From the NCBI RefSeq assembly GCF_001429605.1, contig NZ_LMSS01000002.1:290618-354617 (forward strand): a DNA stretch of 64,000 nt, given 5' to 3'. The position numbers were made by a program, and so were the translations under genes. Under the pieces are notes generated by a model. That model saw only the letters and a list, made by a program, of their open reading frames with translations, was not told the DNA's origin and made no database searches. Source of the DNA: Phycicoccus sp. Soil802. Its GTDB lineage: Bacteria; Actinomycetota; Actinomycetes; Actinomycetales; Dermatophilaceae. Numbering within the stretch: position 1 is the stretch's first letter; the number at the start of each line of letters is the position of its first letter. Below, in pieces: positions 42,900-51,917 of this stretch.

Positions 42900-44492
42900 G
42901 TGAGCGAGCCCACCAACGGCTCTGCGCCCGGCGACGACGTCAATGGCCAGAGCACGGGTGCCCCCGCAGACGGCACGCACAGCACCGAAGTCCCCCGGCG
43001 TCGGTCCGACCGCCACACGGCCAAGAAGCACCGCCACCCGTGGCTGCGTCGTGCTGCCTTCGGCGTGGCCGGCCTGCTCGTGGTGTCGCTCGTCCTCGGC
43101 GTCGCTGCGTACGTCAAGCTCAACGGCAACATCCAGCGCCTCGACATCACCGGCGCGCTCGGTGACCGCCCCACGCAGCAGGCCACGACGGACGCGCAGA
43201 CCAACCTGGCCCCGCTGAACATCTTCGTGATGGGTTCGGACAGCCGTGAGGGCACCAACCTCGGCAAGGGCCAGACGGAGTACGGCATGGCGGGCAGCCG
43301 CTCCGACACCAACCTGATCGTCCACCTCTCCGCCGACCGCAAGTCGGCGATCGTCGTGTCGATCCCGCGTGACTCGATGACGATGGCGCCGCGCGACTGC
43401 AAGAACAAGAACGACAAGGTCGACAACGGCGTCATCCGTCAGTGGAACCAGAACTTCACCCTGGGCGGGCCGGCCTGCACGATCCGCACCTTCGAGGGCC
43501 TCACGGGCGTCTTCATCGACCACTTCGTCGTGATCGACTTCCGCGGCTTCCAGAGCATGGTCGACGCCCTCGGCGGCGTGACGGTCTGCCTCCCCGAGGC
43601 GGTCAAGGACCGCCAGAGCTTCCTGGACCTGCCGGCGGGCAAGTCCAGGGTCAACGGCAAGAACGCGCTGGCCTACGTACGGCTGCGCCACAACATCGGT
43701 GACGGGTCGGACCTGGGTCGGATCGACCGTCAGCAGGCGTTCCTGTCGTCGGTGATCCAGGAGGCGACGAAGTCCTCCCTGCTGCTGCGGCCGGACAAGC
43801 TGTTCCGCTTCCTCAACGCCACCACCTCGGCGATGACGACCGACAAGGGCCTGAACGTCGGTGAGATGAAGGACATCGCGCAGAGCGTGCAGAAGATCGG
43901 CACCGACCAGATCCGCTTCGTGAAGCTCCCGACCGAGGCCTACGCCCCCGACCCGAACCGCGTCCAGTGGACCTCGAGCGCCGACACCATCTGGAAGGCG
44001 ATCCGCACGGACAAGCCGCTGCCCGGCACGAAGGTGCCCTCGAGCACCACCACGGCCACCGGGTCGCCCACCACGACCGGGCCTGCGCTGACCGTCTCCC
44101 CGGACCAGATCCAGGTGCGGGTCAGCAACGACTCGGGCATCGCGGGACTGGCCAAGCAGTCGGCCGCCGAGCTGCAGGTGCAGGGTTTCAACGTCTCGTC
44201 GTACATCACCGGCAACAAGAGCGCCGACGGTGTCGTGGTCCGCTACGGCCCGGGGCAGAAGGAGGCGGCGCGCACCGTCGCGGCCGTCTACCCGGGGGCG
44301 CAGCTGCGAGAGGACGACAGCCTGAGCACGACGATCGAGCTGAGCATGGGTGTCGGCTCGCCGAAGGCCGTCGAGATCCCCAACCGCCTCGGCACCCAAC
44401 CGCTCCCCAAACCGACGGTCTCCGCTACACCGAGCACCGGCCCGAGCGAGACCATCAAGGCGCGCACCGCGGCCCAGGACATCTGCACCTGA
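42900..44492 (+). CDS. LCP family (LytR-CpsA-Psr) cell-wall polymer ligase
   Basis: 530 residues, GTG 42900 with GAGAGG upstream. It has a cytoplasmic basic tail, one membrane helix (about 52-72), and the LCP domain with the SDS-R loop, the R-x-D-x-x motif and the AYVRLRH segment. A C-terminal LytR_C domain starts after a Thr/Pro linker (about 400). It transfers undecaprenyl-linked glycopolymers such as teichoic acid or arabinogalactan to peptidoglycan. Confidence 0.92.
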   Translation: MSEPTNGSAPGDDVNGQSTGAPADGTHSTEVPRRRSDRHTAKKHRHPWLRRAAFGVAGLLVVSLVLGVAAYVKLNGNIQRLDITGALGDRPTQQATTDAQTNLAPLNIFVMGSDSREGTNLGKGQTEYGMAGSRSDTNLIVHLSADRKSAIVVSIPRDSMTMAPRDCKNKNDKVDNGVIRQWNQNFTLGGPACTIRTFEGLTGVFIDHFVVIDFRGFQSMVDALGGVTVCLPEAVKDRQSFLDLPAGKSRVNGKNALAYVRLRHNIGDGSDLGRIDRQQAFLSSVIQEATKSSLLLRPDKLFRFLNATTSAMTTDKGLNVGEMKDIAQSVQKIGTDQIRFVKLPTEAYAPDPNRVQWTSSADTIWKAIRTDKPLPGTKVPSSTTTATGSPTTTGPALTVSPDQIQVRVSNDSGIAGLAKQSAAELQVQGFNVSSYITGNKSADGVVVRYGPGQKEAARTVAAVYPGAQLREDDSLSTTIELSMGVGSPKAVEIPNRLGTQPLPKPTVSATPSTGPSETIKARTAAQDICT

Positions 44493-44595
44493 CCCGCCCA
44501 CGGCACCCCTCGTGCTGTCCGCACAGGGTCGCTTTGCTCCCGTCGAGGGGGTGCAGATACCCTGTGCGGGCTCGGTTGCTCCATCGACCGGGTGA

Positions 44596-44688
44596 GGAGA
44601 CGTCGCCTAGTCCGGTCTATGGCGCCGCACTGCTAATGCGGTTTGGGTTTATCGCCCATCGAGGGTTCAAATCCCTCCGTCTCCGCCA
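44596..44688 (+). tRNA. tRNA-Ser(GCU)
   Basis: Acceptor GGAGACG/CGTCTCC, anticodon stem CCGCA/TGCGG with loop CTGCTAA (anticodon GCT), a long variable arm, T-arm and an encoded CCA. Length 93. Confidence 0.96.
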
Positions 44689-44693
44689 CACCC

Positions 44694-44728
44694 AGCAAGG
44701 CCCGACACGCTCGTCGTCGGGCCTTGCT
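44694..44728 (+). terminator. terminator of tRNA-Ser
   Basis: A perfect 13-bp stem (AGCAAGGCCCGAC and complement) with a 9-base loop, six bases after the encoded CCA. Confidence 0.85.
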
Positions 44729-44827
44729 TCGTCCAGTCGAACGCGGCATCCGGATCCGTTTGGCTCGATCCGGAGACGGGATCCGGCCCGCTCGGGCATC
44801 CTGTGGGCGACCAAGTCAAGGAGCGTC

Positions 44828-45364
44828 ATGTCGTACCCGTCCAACCCGTTCGGCCCGCCCGGGCACCAGCCCCAGCCCCAGTCCCAGCCGGCGTACCCAC
44901 AGCAGCCCCACCCGCAGAACCCCCAGGCGTGGGCGCCAGTCCAGCAGACCGGGTATGCCGCGCAGCCGCCTGCGTCCGCGCCGTACCAGCCGTTCTCGCC
45001 GGCTCCCAAGGGTGGCAACGGCCTGGCCGTCACGGCGATCGTGCTGAGTGGGCTCGCCCTCTTGGGCGTCGTGGCGATGGCCGCGTTCTTCTTCGTCGGG
45101 CCGATCATGGCCGGGGGCGGCTACGCCCTCACGGGCGAGGTGACGGTCGTCGACAAGGGTGCGAGCTACTCGGACCTGCAGGACGCGCTGGTCGCCGCGA
45201 TCGAGGACGACGGCGGCTCGGTCGACGAGATCGTGTGCCCCGAGCGCTCCCAGGTCGGTCAGGGACTGGTCACGGTCTGCCACGGCTCGGTGGACGGCTT
45301 CGACTGGACCGGGATCGTCGTGTTCGAGGACGACGAGGGCTCGTTCATCCTCACGGAGTACTGA
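44828..45364 (+). CDS. small membrane-anchored protein with C-terminal DUF4333-like domain
   Basis: 178 residues, AAGGAG upstream. It has a long Pro/Gln-rich cytoplasmic part (about 1-62), a membrane helix (about 65-95) and an exported domain with Cys pair (IVCPERSQVG, VTVCHGSVDG) resembling DUF4333. The Pro/Gln-rich tail plus single helix is frequent in actinobacterial cell-envelope proteins. Function unknown. Its 3' end overlaps the convergent GT2 gene by about 106 bp. Confidence 0.65.
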   Translation: MSYPSNPFGPPGHQPQPQSQPAYPQQPHPQNPQAWAPVQQTGYAAQPPASAPYQPFSPAPKGGNGLAVTAIVLSGLALLGVVAMAAFFFVGPIMAGGGYALTGEVTVVDKGASYSDLQDALVAAIEDDGGSVDEIVCPERSQVGQGLVTVCHGSVDGFDWTGIVVFEDDEGSFILTEY

Positions 45365-46551
45365 TCCAGGGCGGCCTGCTCGGTCGTGGTCAGCGGCCCC
45401 CCGCGGAAGATCCACGACCGCATGGCCACGAACCGCACGACCGTCGAGGCAGCCGTCGCAGCGCCGACGACGAAGGTCGCCACGACAGTCGACGGGGCAG
45501 CGACCACCGCGTGCAGGAGCGCCAACGCGCCCGCAGTCATCAGCCAGGTGATCCCGAAGACGGCCAGCCCCTGCACCTGTGACCGGAGCCGACCGACGCC
45601 CCGGATGCCGAAGGTCCAGCGCCGGTTGAGCCCCGTGTTGGCCAGGGTCGCCAGGAGCAGGGCGACGAGGTTGGCTGCCTGGGTCGAGGCCAGCGCCGAC
45701 GCGAGCGACGCGAACAGGCCGAGGTGGATGACCGTCGACACGACACCCACCGCGGCGAACCGGCTGACCTGCCGCCACGTCCCGGTGGACGGGGCGCGGC
45801 GGCCGATCCGTGCGGCGATGTCCGCGACGGGCAGCCGCCCGGAGGCCAGCCCACGGCGCAGCCTGACCACCCCGCGCAGGTCGTCGAGCGCCGTGGCGAG
45901 GACGTCGACCCGCGAGTCGGGGTCGTCGAACCAGTCCACAGGCACCTCGTGGATGCGCAGCCCCGAGCGTTGGGCGAGCACCAGCAGCTCCGTGTCGAAG
46001 AACCACGTGGGGTCCTCGACCAGCGGCAGCAGCTCGGCCGCCACGTCGGCCCGGATCGCCTTGAACCCGCACTGGGCATCGGTGAACCCGGCCCCCAGCG
46101 CCCCCTTGAGGACGAGGTTGTAGCAGCGCGAGATCACCTCACGCCTGGCTCCCCGCACGACCCGTGAGCCCCGGGCGAGGCGTGACCCGATGGCCAGGTC
46201 GGAGTGCCCCGACATCAGTGGTGCCACCAGCGGCCACAGGGCATCGAGGTCCGTCGAGAGGTCCACGTCCATGTAGGCGAGGATCGGCGCATCGGAGGCG
46301 AGCCACACCTGCTTGAGCGCGCGCCCGCGTCCCTTCTGGGCCAACCGCGCCAGCGCCACCCCCGGCAGCTCCGCGGCCAGCACCGACGCGACGGCCACCG
46401 TCGCGTCGGTGCTGGCGTTGTCCGCCACCGTGATCCGGAACGGGTAGGGGAAGGTCTCGACCAGGTGGGCGTGCAGCCGTCGGACGCTGGCGGCGACCGT
46501 GTGCTGCTCGTTGTGGACGGGGATGACGACGTCGAGGACGGGGGCGGTCAT
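45259..46551 (-). CDS. GT2 glycosyltransferase fused to a GtrA-like membrane domain
   Basis: 430 residues, AGGAG upstream of the ATG. The N-terminal half is a GT2 (DPM-like) domain with nucleotide and metal motifs VVIPVHNEQ, DNASTD and MDVDLSTD. The C-terminal half carries about four membrane helices of GtrA type. It likely makes or flips polyprenyl-phosphate sugar, the donor for the adjacent GT39 protein 12 bp upstream in the same operon. Confidence 0.88.
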   Translation of the reverse strand: MTAPVLDVVIPVHNEQHTVAASVRRLHAHLVETFPYPFRITVADNASTDATVAVASVLAAELPGVALARLAQKGRGRALKQVWLASDAPILAYMDVDLSTDLDALWPLVAPLMSGHSDLAIGSRLARGSRVVRGARREVISRCYNLVLKGALGAGFTDAQCGFKAIRADVAAELLPLVEDPTWFFDTELLVLAQRSGLRIHEVPVDWFDDPDSRVDVLATALDDLRGVVRLRRGLASGRLPVADIAARIGRRAPSTGTWRQVSRFAAVGVVSTVIHLGLFASLASALASTQAANLVALLLATLANTGLNRRWTFGIRGVGRLRSQVQGLAVFGITWLMTAGALALLHAVVAAPSTVVATFVVGAATAASTVVRFVAMRSWIFRGGPLTTTEQAALDQYSVRMNEPSSSSNTTIPVQSKPSTEPWQTVTSP

Positions 46552-46562
46552 CGGAGGACTCC

Positions 46563-48665
46563 TCAGGTGGTCTGCGTGGTCGTGCCGGTGGCCGTCGACG
46601 CGCCGCTCCACGTCAACGGCTGGGTGAGGTCGTAGAAGGTCGAGCCGCCGATCGTGACCTGGGTGAAGTTGGCCGCCACCCACTCGGAGATCTCGGAGCC
46701 GGTGCCGGAGCCACCCATCCCGCCACCCGGGCCACCACCGGCCCCGCCACTCGCAGCGCTGTTGACACTCCCGCCTCCGGCAAAGAAGTGGATGTCGCCG
46801 TCCGCGACGTACTGCTGGAACTGCGCCAGGGTCGGGCTGGGGTCGCTGCCGTTGAAGCCACCGATCGCCATCACCGGCAGACCGGTCCCGAGCTGCAACC
46901 CGGCCGCGTTCTGCGAGCCGATCGCGGCGGCGACCCAGCGGTACGAGCTGGCGTCGGCTGACAGGGCCGAGACGACCTCGGTGTTCGGGGTGGAGGCGTC
47001 GAGCAGTCCGCCCATGCCACCCGCCCCGCGGGTGCCCTGGGTGCCGGTGGCCCCCTGCGGCCCGGCGAACGTGCCCTGCGGAGGTGCACCCGTGCCACCC
47101 GGGCCACCACCCGGCATACCTCCGCCTCGGCCGCCGGCCACAGCGGGGCCCGCGGTGACGATGGAGCCGGTGTGCGCCGTGCCGACGGTCTGGACGCTGT
47201 AGGCGGCCGGTCCGGCGAGCGCCGCGACGAGGGCGCCGGCGATGACCACGGGCACGAACCGGCGGTGCAGCTGCGTGATCGCGAGCAGCAGGAGGGCGCT
47301 GGCGAGGCCGAGCGCGAGGACGACGATCCGCAGCCAGCCCTGCCAGTCGGTCCGCGACAGCAGGATGAACGACCAGGTGGCGGCGGCAGCCGTGGCGGCG
47401 GCCAGGGTGATCGAGCCGACCGGGCTGTGCCGGCGCTCCCACGCCTCGGCCGCGCCCATGCCGACCAAGGCGGCGATGGCGGGGGCGAGGGCGACCGTGT
47501 AGTACTCGTGGAAGATGCCGGCCATCAGCGAGAACGTCACCATCGTGACGAGCAGCCAACCGCCCCAGACCACGTATGCCGCGCGGCGGGCGTCGGTGCG
47601 CGGGGCCCGGCCCCGCAGGTAGAGGCCGACGGCCAGGAGGAGCAGGGCCGACGGGATGAGCCACGAGATCTGGCCGCCGATGGACGAGCTGAACATCCGC
47701 CCGAGCCCGGTCGTGCCCCAGCCGTTGCCACCGCCGACCGAGCCGGTCTCGTTGCCGCTGATCCGGCCGAGGCCGTTGTATCCGAACGTGACCGACAGGA
47801 ACGAGTTGTCCTGCGAGCCGCCGATGTAGGGCCGCATGCTCGCCGGGACGAGCTCGACGATGGCCACCCACCAGGCCGCTGAGAGGACCATGACGGCCGC
47901 CCCGATCAGGGCACCGGTGATGCGACGGCGGAGCGTGGTGTCGGCGAACAGGACGTAGGCCAGGCCGAACGCCGGGACGACGAGGAGGACCTGGAGCGCC
48001 TTGGTGAGGAAGCCGAGGCCGATGAAGACGCCCACGATCGCGAACCACTTGGCCGAGCCCTGCTCGATCGACTTCATCGTCGCCCACGCGCCGAGCGCCA
48101 TGAGCAGGACCAGCAGCGCGTCGGGGTTGTTGAACCGGAACATCAGGACGGCCACCGGCGTCAGCGCCATGACCGCGCCACCGATCAGTCCGGCTGCGGC
48201 GCCGAAGTGGCGCTTCACCGTCGCGTGGACGACGCCGACCGCGGCCACCCCCATCAGCACCTCGGGCAGGAGGATGCTGAACGAGCTGAGCCCGAGCACC
48301 CGCACCGACAGAGCCATCACCCACAGCGAGGCGGGTGGCTTGTCGACGGTGATCGAGTTGCCCGCGTCGGAGGAGCCGAAGAAGAACGCCTTCCAGCTGT
48401 CGCTCCCGGCCTGCACGGCGGCGGAGTAGAACGAGTTGGCGTAGCCGTTGGCGGTGAGGTTGTAGAGGTAGAAGAGGGCCGTCGCGAGGAGCAGGCCGAG
48501 GAGTGCTGGGCGGGCCCACGCCGGGTCGCCGGCCGGACCGCGCCACAGGCGCTCGATCCGACTCGGCGTCGTCGGCGCGGCCGGACCTGCCGGCACGGGA
48601 GTGGTGGGGCGCGCGGGCAGCACGGGCTGGCTGGTGGCGTCGCGGTGGAGGGTCATCGTGTCCAT
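46563..48665 (-). CDS. ArnT/PMT-type (GT39-like) glycosyltransferase
   Basis: 700 residues. Multiple membrane helices from about 50 to 500, with the GT-C catalytic region in the first loop (about 71-110, including DKPPASLWV). A Gly/Ser/Thr-rich hydrophilic C-terminal domain (about 500-700) faces the outside. GT-C enzymes use polyprenyl-phosphate sugars, so the downstream GT2-GtrA protein is a natural partner. The start at 48665 sits 21 bp from the first phased CCTGTG repeat. Confidence 0.85.
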   Translation of the reverse strand: MDTMTLHRDATSQPVLPARPTTPVPAGPAAPTTPSRIERLWRGPAGDPAWARPALLGLLLATALFYLYNLTANGYANSFYSAAVQAGSDSWKAFFFGSSDAGNSITVDKPPASLWVMALSVRVLGLSSFSILLPEVLMGVAAVGVVHATVKRHFGAAAGLIGGAVMALTPVAVLMFRFNNPDALLVLLMALGAWATMKSIEQGSAKWFAIVGVFIGLGFLTKALQVLLVVPAFGLAYVLFADTTLRRRITGALIGAAVMVLSAAWWVAIVELVPASMRPYIGGSQDNSFLSVTFGYNGLGRISGNETGSVGGGNGWGTTGLGRMFSSSIGGQISWLIPSALLLLAVGLYLRGRAPRTDARRAAYVVWGGWLLVTMVTFSLMAGIFHEYYTVALAPAIAALVGMGAAEAWERRHSPVGSITLAAATAAAATWSFILLSRTDWQGWLRIVVLALGLASALLLLAITQLHRRFVPVVIAGALVAALAGPAAYSVQTVGTAHTGSIVTAGPAVAGGRGGGMPGGGPGGTGAPPQGTFAGPQGATGTQGTRGAGGMGGLLDASTPNTEVVSALSADASSYRWVAAAIGSQNAAGLQLGTGLPVMAIGGFNGSDPSPTLAQFQQYVADGDIHFFAGGGSVNSAASGGAGGGPGGGMGGSGTGSEISEWVAANFTQVTIGGSTFYDLTQPLTWSGASTATGTTTQTT

Positions 48666-48685
48666 GTCCCTACGGTCGAGCTCGG

Positions 48686-48714
48686 CCCTGTGCGATCCCT
48701 GTGCTGCCCCTGAG
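48686..48714 (+). promoter_or_regulatory. 11-bp-phased CCTGTG repeats before the GT39 gene
   Basis: CCCTGTG at 48686, CCCTGTG at 48697 and CCCTGAG at 48708, exactly 11 bp apart. The same arrangement appears in the promoters at 51.1-51.2 kb, which makes it a candidate response-regulator site. Confidence 0.65.
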
Positions 48715-48716
48715 CC

Positions 48717-48744
48717 CCGGTGATGAGCTCCGGTGATGAGCTCC
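48717..48744 (+). repeat. short tandem repeat (CGGTGATGAGCTC twice)
   Basis: A 13-bp unit repeated almost head to tail next to the phased regulatory boxes. Confidence 0.6.
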
Positions 48745-48763
48745 GACTGCGGTCCCGTGCTTT

Positions 48764-48879
48764 CGGCCAATTGGCCGACTTCCCGCGCGCAGAGGCGGGT
48801 TGGTGGCGTGGTCCCGGCCAATTGGCCGACTTCCCGCGCGCAGCGGCTGATTGGTGCCGTGTTTTCGGCCAATTGGCCG
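48764..48879. repeat. three copies of a palindrome at exact 51-bp spacing
   Basis: CGGCCAATTGGCCG, a perfect 14-bp palindrome, starts at 48764, 48815 and 48866. The 51-bp units share most of their other bases. It lies between the GT39 and histidine-kinase genes. A CRISPR array is unlikely: there are no variable spacers. Confidence 0.85.
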
Positions 48880-48895
48880 AGTTCTTCGCGGGCGC

Positions 48896-50359
48896 TCAGC
48901 CCCGCGGCAGGGCGACCGTGAAGGTCGTGTCGCCGGGACTGGAGGACAGCTCGACGTTGCCCCCATGTGACTTGGCGACCGCGTCGACGATCGAGAGCCC
49001 GAGGCCACTCGAGCCGGACGCCCGGTTGCGGGAGTCATCGCCGCGGGTGAAACGCTGGAAGACGTTGCGCTGCAACGACTCCGGCACGCCCGGACCATCG
49101 TCCGAGACGCTGAGCCTGACCCACTGACCGTCGGGCTTGACCGACATGACGACGCGGGTGCCCGCCGGGGTGTGGGTGCGGGCGTTCGCGAGGAGGTTCG
49201 CGACGACCTGGTGCAGCCGGGCGGAGTCGCCGGTCACCTCGACCGGCTGGTCGGGCAGGTCGAGCTCCCAGCGGTGGTCGGGGGAGGCGGCATGGGCGTC
49301 ACTGACCGCATCCATCGCGAGCAGCGACAGGTCGACGGGCTCGCGGTCCAGCGGCCGGCCGGCGTCGAGGCGGGCCAGCAGCAGGAGGTCCTCGACCAGG
49401 CCCTGCATGCGCAACGCCTCGGACTCGACGCGCGACAGCGCGTGGGTGACCGACGCCGGCACCGGCTCGCGCTCGCGACGGGACAGCTCGGCATACCCGC
49501 GGATGGAGGCGAGGGGAGTACGCAGCTCGTGCGACGCGTCGGCGACGAACTGGCGCACCCGCTGCTCGCTGTCGTGCCGTGACTGCAGGGCGCCCTCGAC
49601 GTTGTCGAGCATGTTGTTGAGCGCGAGGCCGACCTGGCCGACCTCGGTGCGCGGGTCGGTGTCGGCTGGGGGGATCCGCTCGGCGAGCGCAACCGCTCCG
49701 GAGTCGAGCTTGAGTGTGGAGACCTGGGTGGCCATGTGGGCGACCCGCTGCAGCGGCGCGAGGTTGCGACGCACCAGCCACAGGCCGCCCGCCGAGACGA
49801 TGACGAACCCGACGATCGTGCCGCCGACCACGAGGGTGATCATCGTGACGACGGTCTCGTTGATGCTCTCGACCGGCAGGCCGCTGATGACGGTGTCACC
49901 GTCCACCGCCCGCCCGGCCGCGACCCGGTAGTCGCCGAGACCTGGCACGTCGACGGTCTTGGGGGTCGACCCGATGCTGGCTGCGTTGAGGGCGTCGATC
50001 TGTGCGGCGGTCAGGGTGCCGGAGGTGCGGTCGTGCTCCACCCGGCTCTGCGTGGCGACGCCGTTGCTGAGCCGCAGGAAGAGCGACTCACCCGCGGCGC
50101 CGGGCGGGCCACTCGGACCGGTGCCGTCGCCGCCGGGTCGTCCCCGGTCGGGGCCGCCGGCCCGCACGAGGCTGGCGGTGACGCCCTCGTCGAGCTGGCG
50201 GACCAGGCTGTGGTGCAGCAGCAGGACGGTCAGCGCCCCTGACGCCAGCGTGACGACCAGGAAGAGCCCGACGACGGTGGCCACGAGCTTGCTGCTCAGC
50301 GACCACGCTGCGGGGTCGAGGCGCGAGCGGGCCGAGCCGACCGCTGGGGCAGGGCTCAT
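48896..50359 (-). CDS. two-component sensor histidine kinase
   Basis: 487 residues. Two membrane helices (about 26-48 and 185-208) frame an exported sensor region with no recognised domain. HAMP, the H-box HELRTPLASIRGYAEL (His about 285) and the ATPase N, G1 and G2 boxes (NLLANA, DDGPGVP, GLGLSIV) are all intact. ATG overlaps the response-regulator stop (ATGA), so the pair is coupled. Likely controls envelope glycosylation genes nearby. Confidence 0.92.
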   Translation of the reverse strand: MSPAPAVGSARSRLDPAAWSLSSKLVATVVGLFLVVTLASGALTVLLLHHSLVRQLDEGVTASLVRAGGPDRGRPGGDGTGPSGPPGAAGESLFLRLSNGVATQSRVEHDRTSGTLTAAQIDALNAASIGSTPKTVDVPGLGDYRVAAGRAVDGDTVISGLPVESINETVVTMITLVVGGTIVGFVIVSAGGLWLVRRNLAPLQRVAHMATQVSTLKLDSGAVALAERIPPADTDPRTEVGQVGLALNNMLDNVEGALQSRHDSEQRVRQFVADASHELRTPLASIRGYAELSRREREPVPASVTHALSRVESEALRMQGLVEDLLLLARLDAGRPLDREPVDLSLLAMDAVSDAHAASPDHRWELDLPDQPVEVTGDSARLHQVVANLLANARTHTPAGTRVVMSVKPDGQWVRLSVSDDGPGVPESLQRNVFQRFTRGDDSRNRASGSSGLGLSIVDAVAKSHGGNVELSSSPGDTTFTVALPRG

Positions 50360-51090
50360 GCCGCGGGCTTGAGGACGTACCCGACGCCACGCATGGTGTG
50401 GATCATCGGCTCGCGACCCGCGTCGATCTTCTTGCGCAGGTAGGAGATGTAGAGCTCCACGACGTTGGCCTGGCCACCGAAGTCGTAGTTCCACACGCGG
50501 TCGAGGATCTGCGCCTTGGAGAGCACGCGCCTGGGGTTGCGCATGAGGTAGCGGAGCAGCTCGAACTCGGTCGCGGTGAGGTTGATCGGCTCGCCGGCGC
50601 GGGTCACCTCGTGGCTGTCCTCGTCCATGCTGAGGTCACCCACCACCAGGACGGAGTCGGACTCGTCGGTCACCACGGCGGTGCGACGCATCAGGGCGCG
50701 CAGCCGGGCCACCACCTCCTCGAGGCTGAACGGCTTGGTGACGTAGTCGTCGCCGCCGGCGGTGAGGCCGGCCACCCGGTCCTCGACCGCGTCCTTGGCA
50801 GTCAGGAAGAGCACGGGGACGTTCGGGTTGTCGCCGCGCATCCGGCGCAGCACCTCGAGCCCGTCGAAGTCGGGGAGCATCATGTCGAGGGCGACGGCGT
50901 CGGGCTGGAACTCCCGGGCCGCGCGGACCGCTGCGACACCGGTGGCTGCGGTGCGGACCTCCCAGCCCTCGTAGCGCAGCGCCATCCCGAGCAGCTCGGT
51001 GAGGTTGTTCTCGTCGTCCACGACGAGGACTCGGACGGGCGAGCCGTCGAGGCGCTGGAGCTTGGCAGAGGCTGACTGCTGCGCGTTCAT
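50356..51090 (-). CDS. OmpR/PhoB-type response regulator
   Basis: 244 residues. The receiver has Asp in ALDMMLPDFDG (about 69) and Lys in VTKPFSLEE; a winged helix with EFELLRYLMRNPRRVLSKAQ and VELYISYLRKKI follows. It starts at 51090 and leads the RR-HK operon. Phased CTGTG repeats lie 43-71 bp upstream of its start. Confidence 0.93.
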   Translation of the reverse strand: MNAQQSASAKLQRLDGSPVRVLVVDDENNLTELLGMALRYEGWEVRTAATGVAAVRAAREFQPDAVALDMMLPDFDGLEVLRRMRGDNPNVPVLFLTAKDAVEDRVAGLTAGGDDYVTKPFSLEEVVARLRALMRRTAVVTDESDSVLVVGDLSMDEDSHEVTRAGEPINLTATEFELLRYLMRNPRRVLSKAQILDRVWNYDFGGQANVVELYISYLRKKIDAGREPMIHTMRGVGYVLKPAA

Positions 51091-51132
51091 GCCCTCAGGA
51101 AACACCGGAACCATGTGCGGCGCCCTCGTAAC

Positions 51133-51206
51133 TCCTGTGCGAATCCTGTGAGACCTCTGTGTCGGATGCTCAGTCGCCCGATACCCCTTCCACAGCCTCG
51201 CCACAG
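51133..51206. promoter_or_regulatory. two sets of 11-bp-phased CTGTG repeats in the divergent promoter
   Basis: Set 1 (plus-strand reading): TCCTGTG 51133, TCCTGTG 51144, CTCTGTG 51155. Set 2 (opposite orientation): CCACAG at 51190 and 51201. Set 1 faces the RR operon and set 2 the Gln/Gly-rich gene at 51260. OmpR-family regulators bind such direct repeats. Confidence 0.7.
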
Positions 51207-51259
51207 CGTCGGTGCCGAGAGTCGGACCCGACCACCTCCCCATCGACGTTGGAGAACCG

Positions 51260-51736
51260 ATGACGACCCCGCGCACCGACGACACCGTCCCCCACCTCGA
51301 GTGGGCCCAGACCCAGACCTTCCCGTATGCCGCGCCGGCCCCCACCCCGGCCCCCGCACCTTCGGGTGTGGCCGCGGACACCGCGCCGGACACCGCGCCG
51401 GCCCTCAACCCGCCCACCTGGAGCGGTCGCAAGACCGCGATCGCCGCGGCGCTCGCCATCGGCATCTCGTCGGTGGGCGCGGTGGGCGCGGCTGCTGCGA
51501 TCCCGGCGGGAAGCACCGCCGGTGGCGGCCAGGTGCAGCAGGGTGGCTTCGGCCCCGGAGGTCGTCAGCAGGGTGGGTTCATCCCGCCGGGGATGCAGCA
51601 GGGCTCCCAGCTGCCCGACGGCCCCGGGTCGGTGCAGCAGGCGCCCGGCGGCACGTCGCAGGCGCCCGGCGGCACGTCGCAGGCGCCCGGCGCCCGGCTC
51701 CAGCAGCCCGTCGCCCCGAACGCGAGCACGACATGA
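51260..51736 (+). CDS. membrane-anchored or secreted Gln/Gly/Pro-rich protein
   Basis: 158 residues. A Pro/Ala-rich N-terminal cytoplasmic part (about 1-56) leads to a hydrophobic helix (about 57-80). The outer part is low-complexity (GGFGPGGRQQGGFIPPGMQQ) with APGGTSQ repeats encoded by a 21-bp tandem repeat at about 51645-51690. No enzyme domain. It shares phased-repeat control with the two-component system and resembles the Gly-rich tail of the nearby GT39 enzyme, so it may be a glycosylated envelope protein. Confidence 0.6.
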   Translation: MTTPRTDDTVPHLEWAQTQTFPYAAPAPTPAPAPSGVAADTAPDTAPALNPPTWSGRKTAIAAALAIGISSVGAVGAAAAIPAGSTAGGGQVQQGGFGPGGRQQGGFIPPGMQQGSQLPDGPGSVQQAPGGTSQAPGGTSQAPGARLQQPVAPNASTT

Positions 51737-51915
51737 TCCACGTGGCCGTCCTGCCGCGCAGCGCCCGGGCGCGCTGGGCGCGGAGCCGGACCGCGACACC
51801 CGGGTCGGCGGCATACCCGAGCTCGGAAGCGTTGCCCAGCAAGGACTTCAGCATCGTGCCGGTCTGTGGGTCGGTGCGACCCTCGGCGTCGCAGCGGCGG
51901 CTGAGCCAGCCCTGA
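51733..51915 (+). CDS. doubtful 60-residue frame
   Basis: ATG overlaps the previous stop (ATGA) and the frame closes 3 bp from the convergent LacI gene. The sequence is Arg/Ser-rich without recognisable features. The opposite strand also reads open here. It may be non-coding or a relic. Confidence 0.2.
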   Translation: MIHVAVLPRSARARWARSRTATPGSAAYPSSEALPSKDFSIVPVCGSVRPSASQRRLSQP

Positions 51916-51917
51916 CC

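Noticed and set aside
48764-48879. CRISPR array
   Set aside because: Only three units, no variable spacers: the whole 51-bp unit is repeated; no cas genes in the window.
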